NCBI GenBank assembly: GCA_900550785.1
Contig: URTL01000025.1
Location: 1 to 18,446, forward strand
Source: an uncultured Collinsella sp.
GTDB taxonomy: Bacteria > Actinomycetota > Coriobacteriia > Coriobacteriales > Coriobacteriaceae
Length of the DNA stretch: 18,446 nt
Reading direction: 5' to 3'
Both the position numbers and the translations under genes were made by a program. Position 1 is the first letter of the stretch; each line of letters begins with the position of its first letter. Below the pieces are notes generated by a model. The model saw only the letters and a program-made list of their open reading frames with translations. It was not told the origin of the DNA and made no database searches. This document shows, piece after piece, positions 12,867-18,446 of the stretch.

Positions 12867-15065
12867 CTAGCCGACCGTATCGTCAGGCGTGGGCGAGGGA
12901 TCGGGAGTGGGCGTAGGCGTAGGCGTAGGCGTGCCGCCATCGCCGCCGGTCGAACCACCAGTGGAGCCGCCCGTCGAGCCACCGGTCGTACCGGTGCCGC
13001 CGGTGGTGTCGCCGCCCGTGGTTTCGGTGGTCGTGGTCGTCGTGGTAGTCGTTGTGGTGGTTTCCTCTTCGTCCTCGTTCTCGTCCTTGTCGTCGTTCTC
13101 CGTCTTCTTGGTGTTGTTGGTGCCGTAGAACTTCCAGACGCTGTTGTTCTTGTAGGTGGGCGCCGTTCCGGTCGCAAACTCCTCGCGTTCGGTACCGGTC
13201 AGAACGGTGTTCATAAACCGCTTAAAGACAGGCAGGTTGGTGCTGTCGCCCAGCAGGTCCGTGCCGTATTTTTGGATGGGGATCTCGCCCGCGGAATAGC
13301 CGGTCCACAGAGCGCACGCCAGCTGCGGGGTATAGCCGCAGAACCACAGGTTAGTGGTGTTGTCGGTGGTGCCCGTTTTGCCGGCATAGGGCTGGTTGAC
13401 GCTCAGGGCGCCAGCAGCACCCGTACCGCCGCCCTGCATGACGCCGGACAGAACATCGGTGACCGCGGCGGCCTCGCCCTCGGTAAGCACCTGTGAGGGA
13501 TTGTCGGTGTGCTGGTACAGCACCGAACCGGTACGAGAGTCAATCTCGGTGATGGCGATCGGCTGGCGATAGTAGCCACCGTTGGCAAACGTTGCGTAGG
13601 CCGATGCCATCTCGAGCGGTGAGATGGACCCGGTGCCGAGCGTCATGACGGGAACGTCCTCGATGTTGTCCTTGGCGGGATCGATGCCGAGCTTTTTGAC
13701 GAGCGACATGATCTTGTCATTGCCGATGGCTTCGGCCACCTGAATGTAGCCGGTGTTGGATGAGTATGCCGTTGCCTGCTTAAGCGTGATGTTGCCATAG
13801 CTCTGGTTGCCGTAGTTTTGCACCTCGGTCGTGGTGCCCTTGGCCTTGAGCGGCGAGTTGCAGTTGAGGGTGACGTTGGGGTTCATACCGTTTTGGATGG
13901 CAGTCGCCAGCGTAAAGGCCTTAAACGTGGAGCCCACGGGGCGCTTTGCCGTAGCGTGGTTCACGTGATTCTCGTCGGCGTTGTAGTCGTAGCCGCCTAC
14001 CATGCACTTGATGTAGCCGGTCTTGGGGTCAACGACGACCATGCCCATGTCCAGGCCGTCGAGCGAAAGCGTGTCGAGCTGCGAGCGCACAGCCTCCTCG
14101 GCCACCTGCTGCATGGTGGGGTCGATGGTGGTCTTGACGGTCAGACCGCCCTTAAAGAGCACGTCGGTGGAGAACTCCTGCTCAAGCAACTGTTTAACGT
14201 AGGAGACAAAGTAGGGCTGAGAGTACACATCGACGCCACTGCCCGAAATCTCGGTCACGTTAAGCGTGATGGGCTCAGCCTGCGCGGCATCGTGCTCTTC
14301 CTGCGTGATGTGGCCCAGACGCAGCATGTTGTCCAGAACCTTGTTGCGGCGGGACAGCGCCAAGTCGGGATTAACCGTGGGGTCGTACTGCGAGGGCGAG
14401 TTGGGAAGGCCGATCAGCAGCGCGGCCTCGCTCAGGGTGAGGTCGGCGGCGGTTTTGGACAGATAGGTCTCGGCGGCGGCCTCGATGCCATATGCTCCAT
14501 GGCCGTAGTAGATGGTGTTGAGGTACATCATGAGGATCTCGTCTTTGGAGTACATATCCTCCATCTTGATGGCGATATAGGCCTCGCGCACCTTACGCTC
14601 GATGGTCGAGTCGAATTGTTCCTCCTGCAAGATGGTGTTGCGAACCAGCTGCTGGGTGATGGTCGATGCGCCCTCGTGGCCGCCGGTGAGGGTTGCCACC
14701 GATGCGCGTGCAATGCCCCAGAGGTCGATGCCGCCGTGCTCGTAGAAGCGCTCGTCCTCAACGTCAACGGTGCCCTGCAGCACGTACGGGGACACTTGGT
14801 CCTTGGTGATGGACTTGCGGTTTTGCGTGTAGAAACTCGCAATGGTGTTGCCGTTGCAGTCGACGATGTCGGTGGGCTCGCTCACCAGATACGCGTTGGC
14901 ATCGGTGTAGTCGGGCAGATCGGACAGCCAGCGGTTGACGTTGCCGATCATGCCGATGCCAAACGCTACGCCCGCGATAAGCAGAAAGCCCAAAAACGAG
15001 AGCAAGATCATGGGAAGGGCATGCGTCTTAGAGCGACTGCGCCCCTGTCGTTGGCGAGGACCCAT
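12867..15065 (-). CDS. Class A penicillin-binding protein (transglycosylase/transpeptidase)
   Basis: 732-residue bifunctional peptidoglycan synthase. A basic cytoplasmic N-terminus (1-16) precedes one transmembrane helix (about 17-40). The GT51 domain carries Glu103 in VEDERFYEHGG, GASTITQQLVRN (132-143) and the second glutamate Glu161 in RKVREAYIA. The transpeptidase domain has the nucleophile motif STFK (Ser379-Lys382), SSN (435-437) and KTGT (563-566). Residues 655-732 are a low-complexity tail: acidic, then 12 Thr in a row (669-680), Gly/Thr/Ser, then Thr-Pro repeats. The ATG (complement of 15063-15065) lies 6 nt after GGAGGT; an in-frame start 20 codons upstream lacks this. It is divergent from the U32 gene. 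Similar to PonA/PBP1a types. Confidence 0.95.
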   Translation of the reverse strand: MGPRQRQGRSRSKTHALPMILLSFLGFLLIAGVAFGIGMIGNVNRWLSDLPDYTDANAYLVSEPTDIVDCNGNTIASFYTQNRKSITKDQVSPYVLQGTVDVEDERFYEHGGIDLWGIARASVATLTGGHEGASTITQQLVRNTILQEEQFDSTIERKVREAYIAIKMEDMYSKDEILMMYLNTIYYGHGAYGIEAAAETYLSKTAADLTLSEAALLIGLPNSPSQYDPTVNPDLALSRRNKVLDNMLRLGHITQEEHDAAQAEPITLNVTEISGSGVDVYSQPYFVSYVKQLLEQEFSTDVLFKGGLTVKTTIDPTMQQVAEEAVRSQLDTLSLDGLDMGMVVVDPKTGYIKCMVGGYDYNADENHVNHATAKRPVGSTFKAFTLATAIQNGMNPNVTLNCNSPLKAKGTTTEVQNYGNQSYGNITLKQATAYSSNTGYIQVAEAIGNDKIMSLVKKLGIDPAKDNIEDVPVMTLGTGSISPLEMASAYATFANGGYYRQPIAITEIDSRTGSVLYQHTDNPSQVLTEGEAAAVTDVLSGVMQGGGTGAAGALSVNQPYAGKTGTTDNTTNLWFCGYTPQLACALWTGYSAGEIPIQKYGTDLLGDSTNLPVFKRFMNTVLTGTEREEFATGTAPTYKNNSVWKFYGTNNTKKTENDDKDENEDEEETTTTTTTTTTTTETTGGDTTGGTGTTGGSTGGSTGGSTGGDGGTPTPTPTPTPDPSPTPDDTVG
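12910..13061 (-). repeat. Low-complexity repeats encoding the PBP tail
   Basis: On the plus strand GGCGTA is repeated in tandem from 12910 (three full copies plus GGCGT to 12932), encoding Thr-Pro repeats on the minus strand. Imperfect 12-bp units (about 12950-12990) encode Ser-Thr-Gly-Gly repeats. A run of twelve Thr codons follows (13026-13061). Such DNA is prone to slippage, so tail length probably varies between strains. Confidence 0.8.
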
Positions 15066-15087
15066 ATATTGACCTCCAGGTATGTCG

Positions 15088-15115
15088 TGCCAGGCGGCAG
15101 GTGTTATGCCTGGCA
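15088..15115. promoter_or_regulatory. Inverted repeat between divergent PBP and U32 genes
   Basis: TGCCAGGC (15088-15095) and GCCTGGCA (15108-15115) are perfect 8-bp reverse complements with a 12-nt spacer, 22 bp upstream of the PBP start on the minus strand. It may be an operator or a leader hairpin of the PBP mRNA. Nothing downstream looks like a T-run on either strand. Confidence 0.45.
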
Positions 15116-15147
15116 GGATGGACATAAGTTATTACACGATAAACCAA

Positions 15148-15168
15148 ACGAGGCACGCGGGGCCTCGT
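15148..15168. other. Second palindrome in the PBP-U32 divergent region
   Basis: ACGAGGC (15148-15154) and GCCTCGT (15162-15168) are perfect 7-bp reverse complements around a 7-nt loop. It lies midway in the 161-bp divergent intergenic region. No convincing promoter hexamers were seen for either gene, so its role is open. Confidence 0.35.
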
Positions 15169-15226
15169 GTATGCTGGATGACGGCATTTTTCAGAGTGAA
15201 TGCATACCTTGGTGAGGAGTTTACCG

Positions 15227-17203
15227 ATGGCGATTCGGCCGATGGAACCGAGCGGACAATGCGAAAGCGAGTTGGCGGCGGCTGGAGTGGCGCTGCCCGA
15301 ACTGCTGGCGCCTGCTGGCGGGCTCGACCAGATGCTCGCGGCGATTGCGGCGGGTGCCGATGCCATCTATGCGGGGCTGGACGGATTCAACGCTCGAGTG
15401 AGCGCGCATGGCTTTAACGATGATGAGTTCGCGCGCGGTTGTGCCGTGGCCCATGCCCATGGCGTGCGTGTGTACGTGACGCTCAACGTATTCGTGTTCG
15501 ATGATGAGCTTGCCGACGCCGTGGCGTTGGGGGCACATGCGCACGCGTTGGGTGCCGATGCGTTGATTGTGGCCGATGCCGGGCTGGCTTGCGCGCTACG
15601 TGCGGCGATTTCGGGGGTCGAGATTCACCTGTCCACTCAGGCGGGCGCTCATAGCGAGGGTGCCGTGCAGTTGGCTGCCAAGGAGTTGGGCGTTGAGCGC
15701 GTGACGACTGCGCGCGAGCTGAGCGTTGCAGAGATTGAGACGCTTTGCGCTACTGGCGTGCCCATCGAGGTGTTCTGTCACGGCGCTATTTGCATTGGAT
15801 ACTCGGGTGCGTGCGGGTTCTCTGCCCTTCGACGTGGCCGCTCTGCGATGCGCGGCGACTGCACGCAACCGTGCCGTCTATCCTATGACTTGGTGGACGA
15901 GGCGGGGCAGAGTGTTGTCGCTGTCGAAGGGGATCGCCTGCTTTGTCCGCGTGACTATCTGGGCATCGCGCATCTGCCCGAGCTTGTTGCCGCCGGCGTG
16001 GCATCGCTCAAGATCGAGGGCCGCATGAAGAATCCCGACTACGTCTTTAACGTGGTGAGGGTGTGGCGTCGGGCGCTCAATATGCTGCGCGACGGCACAT
16101 GGGATGCCGATGCGGTGCCGGCGCTTGAGCGCGAGCTGGGAAGGTCGTTCAACCGCGGCTTTACCGATGCGTATCTGCGGGGTCGTTCGGGCGCCGAGCT
16201 CATGAGCTTTGAGCGCGCGATCAACCAGGGTGTGCGCGTGGGCCACTTGGTGGCGGTGGGTCACGAAGAGGTGACGGTTGAGCTTGATGCCGCCGCGGCG
16301 GCGGGCGATACGCTCGAGATCCGATTTTACCCGGGTGCCGACGCGCGTCCCGATGTGCCCAAGCGCTGGCCACAGGTGCCTTGCCCCGTGGATGCCGCTG
16401 CGGGAGAGCGCATCGTCGTGCATTGCAAACGCAAGGTGGACGCGGGCTGCGAGGTCTATCTGATTCGCAGTGCCGGCGTGCTGGGGCAGACGGCAACGGT
16501 GTTGGAGCGCATGCGGGTCGAGGCAGATGCAGTCGCGCCTGCTGAGCAGTCCGTTGAGGTGCTGCCGTTTGAGGGCGTTCTGGCAGATGGCGATGTACCG
16601 ACGGAGTTGGCGGGACCGGCGGAGCCGGCAAAGCATGAGGCTTTTGCTCGTAAGGTCTTTGCCTGGGAGCTGATGGATTTGGATCCGCGCGATGAGTGGG
16701 ATCTGTCCGATGCGACGGTGGTGCTCGACGAAGTGTGCCGTGCAGGCGACGCCGAGCGGACTCGAGCGCTTATGCAACGTGCCGGGCGTATTGTTTGCCG
16801 CAACCTGGGGCAGGTGGCGATGGCCCGCGAGCTGGGCACGACGTTTGACGTGGCGGCGCCGGTGTTCTGCGCCAATCGGGCCACGCTTGCCTGGCTGCGC
16901 GGGCTTGGCGCGAGGTGGGTATACTTGCCTGCCGAGTTGCTCAGCAATGACAGGGAGCGTATCGCCGAGCTGGCTGCTGAACCCGGCGTCTTGGGTCCGG
17001 TCGACGCCGACCGTCCCGAGCTCATGGTGTGCGAGCACTGCCTGCTGACCGCCGAGGGCGTCTGCGCCACCGATGCGACGGGACAGGTCCGTTGCCGCGA
17101 CTGCTTGCGTCGTCGGCAGATACGCTATCTGGTCGAGCGTGACGGTACGCGTCTGCCAGTTGCCATCGACGCATGCGGCAGGACGAGGATTTTCCTGTCG
17201 TAG
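15227..17203 (+). CDS. U32 peptidase-family protein (RlhA/TrhP-like)
   Basis: 658-residue member of the U32 (collagenase-like) family. Studied relatives are mostly RNA-hydroxylation factors (RlhA for 23S rRNA, TrhP for tRNA) or ubiquinone hydroxylation factors, not proven proteases. The N-terminal TIM-barrel-like part starts ELLAPAGGLDQMLAAIAAGADAIYAG (about 25-50). The U32 signature EVFCHGAICIGYSGACGFS is at 181-199. Cys189, Cys196, Cys212 and Cys216 have the spacing (x6, x15, x3) of the Fe-S ligands in this family. A long C-terminal region, as in RlhA, ends with CEHC (602-605) and CRDC (623-626), a probable zinc ribbon. ATG 15227 follows AGGAG (15215-15219); an upstream ATG (15200) lacks a site. 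Substrate unknown. Confidence 0.85.
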   Translation: MAIRPMEPSGQCESELAAAGVALPELLAPAGGLDQMLAAIAAGADAIYAGLDGFNARVSAHGFNDDEFARGCAVAHAHGVRVYVTLNVFVFDDELADAVALGAHAHALGADALIVADAGLACALRAAISGVEIHLSTQAGAHSEGAVQLAAKELGVERVTTARELSVAEIETLCATGVPIEVFCHGAICIGYSGACGFSALRRGRSAMRGDCTQPCRLSYDLVDEAGQSVVAVEGDRLLCPRDYLGIAHLPELVAAGVASLKIEGRMKNPDYVFNVVRVWRRALNMLRDGTWDADAVPALERELGRSFNRGFTDAYLRGRSGAELMSFERAINQGVRVGHLVAVGHEEVTVELDAAAAAGDTLEIRFYPGADARPDVPKRWPQVPCPVDAAAGERIVVHCKRKVDAGCEVYLIRSAGVLGQTATVLERMRVEADAVAPAEQSVEVLPFEGVLADGDVPTELAGPAEPAKHEAFARKVFAWELMDLDPRDEWDLSDATVVLDEVCRAGDAERTRALMQRAGRIVCRNLGQVAMARELGTTFDVAAPVFCANRATLAWLRGLGARWVYLPAELLSNDRERIAELAAEPGVLGPVDADRPELMVCEHCLLTAEGVCATDATGQVRCRDCLRRRQIRYLVERDGTRLPVAIDACGRTRIFLS

Positions 17204-17251
17204 ATGCTGCGTCGCGTCAGTTTGTTATCATAAGAGAGTTTATGGACTTCC

Positions 17252-17278
17252 AGCACCGCCGTTTTCGGCGAGGGTGCT
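17252..17278 (+). other. Hairpin in the tyrS leader
   Basis: AGCACC (17252-17257) with GGTGCT (17273-17278) and GCCG (17258-17261) with CGGC (17266-17269) form a 10-bp stem with a TTTT loop and a 3-nt bulge, ending 7 nt before the tyrS Shine-Dalgarno site. No T-run follows. A -10-like TATCAT is at 17226-17231 without a good -35. The 96-nt gap is too short for a T-box riboswitch. Confidence 0.45.
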
Positions 17279-17299
17279 ATAGCAAAAGGAGGATACCCA

Positions 17300-18446
17300 A
17301 TGCTGTCTGTTGACGAGCAAATGCGTATCATCACCTCGGGCGCCGCGCAGATCGTTCCCGAGGCCGACCTTCGCAAGAAGCTTGAGAAGGGCGAGCCCCT
17401 CAACATCAAGCTCGGCGTCGATCCCACCAGCCCCGACCTGCACCTGGGCCACGCCGTGCCGCTGCGCAAGATGCGTCAGTTCCAGGACCTGGGCCACAAC
17501 GTCACCCTTATCATCGGCAACGGTACCGCGTTGATTGGCGACCCTTCGGGCAAGAATTCCACCCGTCCGCAGCTTTCGCAGGAGCAGATCGAGGCCAATG
17601 CCGAGACCTACGTGAGCCAGGCCATGAAGATCCTGGATCCCGAGAAGACCACCATCGTGCACAACGGTGACTGGATCTTGTCGATGGATCTGGCTGGTCT
17701 GCTGCAGGTGTGCTCCAAGTTCACCGTCGCCCGTATTCTTGAGCGCGACGACTTTACCAAGCGCTACCAGTCTCAGACGCCGATCGCCCTGCATGAGTTC
17801 CTGTATCCCGTGATGCAGGCTTTCGACTCCGTGCAGATCAAGGCCGACGTGGAGATGGGCGGCACCGACCAGCTCTTCAACCTGCTCGCCGGCCGTGAGC
17901 TCATGGAGAAGATGGGCATGGAGCCCCAGATTGCGCTCACCATGCCGCTGCTCGAGGGTACCGATGGCGTCCGTAAGATGTCCAAGTCCTACGGTAACTA
18001 CATCGGCCTGACCGACGCGCCCAAGGATATGTTCGGCAAGACCATGTCCATCCCCGACGAGATGATCGGCAAGTACTACCGCCTTGCGAGCTCGCTCACC
18101 CCGGCCGAGGTCGACAAGATCGATGCTGCTCTGGCCGACGGCTCTGCCGATCCCTATGAGCTTAAGCGCGCTCTGGGCCGCGACCTGTGCGACACCTACC
18201 ACGGCGCCGGTGCCGGCGACGAGGCTCAGGCCGAGTTCGACCGCGTGTTCAAGGAGGGCCAGCTCGCCGACTTCCCCGAGAAGCATGTTGAGCTGACTGT
18301 TAACGACGAGGGCCAGATCTACCTCGCCGGTCTGCTTAAGGACCTGGGCCTTTCGGCCAGCGCCGGCCAGGCCCGTCGCGACATCGACGGCGGCGGCGTC
18401 AAGATCAACGGCAAGGCCGTGGCTCCCAAGAGCTACAACATCGACC
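17300..18446 (+). CDS. tyrS: Tyrosyl-tRNA synthetase, TyrZ-like, 3' end missing
   Basis: First 382 residues of a class Ic aminoacyl-tRNA synthetase that charges tRNA-Tyr. The HIGH-type motif is HLGH at 48-51, preceded by IKLGVDPTSPDL. IIGNGTALIGDPSGK follows at 71-85, the tyrosine-pocket block VEMGGTDQLFNLLAGREL is at 184-201 and KMSKS at 226-230. The C-terminal S4-like RNA-binding domain has begun (about residue 340 on; ARRDIDGGGVKINGK) when the window ends, so only a few dozen residues are missing. The pattern resembles the TyrZ branch rather than E. coli TyrS. The ATG lies 7 nt after AAGGAGG (17286-17292). Codon bias is strong, as in the ribosomal genes. Confidence 0.95.
   Translation, partial: MLSVDEQMRIITSGAAQIVPEADLRKKLEKGEPLNIKLGVDPTSPDLHLGHAVPLRKMRQFQDLGHNVTLIIGNGTALIGDPSGKNSTRPQLSQEQIEANAETYVSQAMKILDPEKTTIVHNGDWILSMDLAGLLQVCSKFTVARILERDDFTKRYQSQTPIALHEFLYPVMQAFDSVQIKADVEMGGTDQLFNLLAGRELMEKMGMEPQIALTMPLLEGTDGVRKMSKSYGNYIGLTDAPKDMFGKTMSIPDEMIGKYYRLASSLTPAEVDKIDAALADGSADPYELKRALGRDLCDTYHGAGAGDEAQAEFDRVFKEGQLADFPEKHVELTVNDEGQIYLAGLLKDLGLSASAGQARRDIDGGGVKINGKAVAPKSYNID

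Noticed and set aside
12889..13128. Val/Pro-rich plus-strand open frame over the PBP tail
   Set aside because: It is the complement of Thr/Gly/Pro repeat DNA in a well-supported minus-strand gene.
13818..15215. 465-codon open frame on the plus strand opposite the penicillin-binding protein
   Set aside because: The minus-strand gene has all catalytic motifs; the plus frame is Val/Gly/Asp/Leu-rich antisense without motifs.
17204..17299. T-box riboswitch upstream of tyrS
   Set aside because: The 96-nt leader is too short and lacks a recognisable T-box sequence and antiterminator; only a simple hairpin is present.
17240..18286. 348-codon open frame on the minus strand opposite tyrS
   Set aside because: Antisense of a gene with HLGH and KMSKS motifs; the open frame reflects codon bias.

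Overview
The window looks like a GC-rich chromosomal segment from a Gram-positive actinobacterium, most likely a coriobacterium (Collinsella-like). That placement is an inference from protein character (zinc-ribbon uL24, zinc-type S14, zinc-free S4, TyrZ-type tyrosyl-tRNA synthetase), strong C-ending codon bias and gene order; no database search was possible. No phage, transposase, CRISPR, tRNA or rRNA gene was recognised.

Bases 1-9989 are the distal part of the S10-spc-alpha ribosomal protein supercluster, all on the plus strand: rplX (3' end), rplE, rpsN, rpsH, rplF, rplR, rpsE, rpmD, rplO, secY, adk, map, infA, rpmJ, rpsM, rpsK, rpsD, rpoA and rplQ. It supplies ribosomal proteins, the Sec channel, adenylate kinase, N-terminal Met removal, IF-1 and the RNA polymerase alpha subunit. 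Several joints overlap (rplO/secY by 7 nt, adk/map by 4 nt). Other joints carry hairpins (rplE-rpsN, rpsN-rpsH, rplF-rplR, infA-rpmJ). A 129-nt nested palindrome separates map from infA and appears to divide the cluster into two transcription units. A strong intrinsic terminator closes the cluster, and a candidate promoter for truA is nested in it.

Bases 10082-12678 hold truA (tRNA pseudouridine synthase), a GT2-like glycosyltransferase of unknown target, and argR (arginine repressor), with palindromic candidate operators upstream of argR. argR ends at its own terminator, facing the terminator of a convergent minus-strand gene for a class A penicillin-binding protein (12867-15065) that has an unusual low-complexity Thr/Gly/Pro tail.

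Bases 15227-18446 return to the plus strand: a U32-family (RlhA/TrhP-like) protein with a probable Fe-S cysteine quartet, then tyrS, which runs off the window before its stop codon.

There is no clear sign of a new multi-gene system. This is mainly conserved housekeeping DNA. The most interesting material is non-coding: the map/infA palindrome, the promoter-in-terminator at rplQ/truA, and the paired palindromes before argR. No gene-free stretch exceeds about 235 bases.
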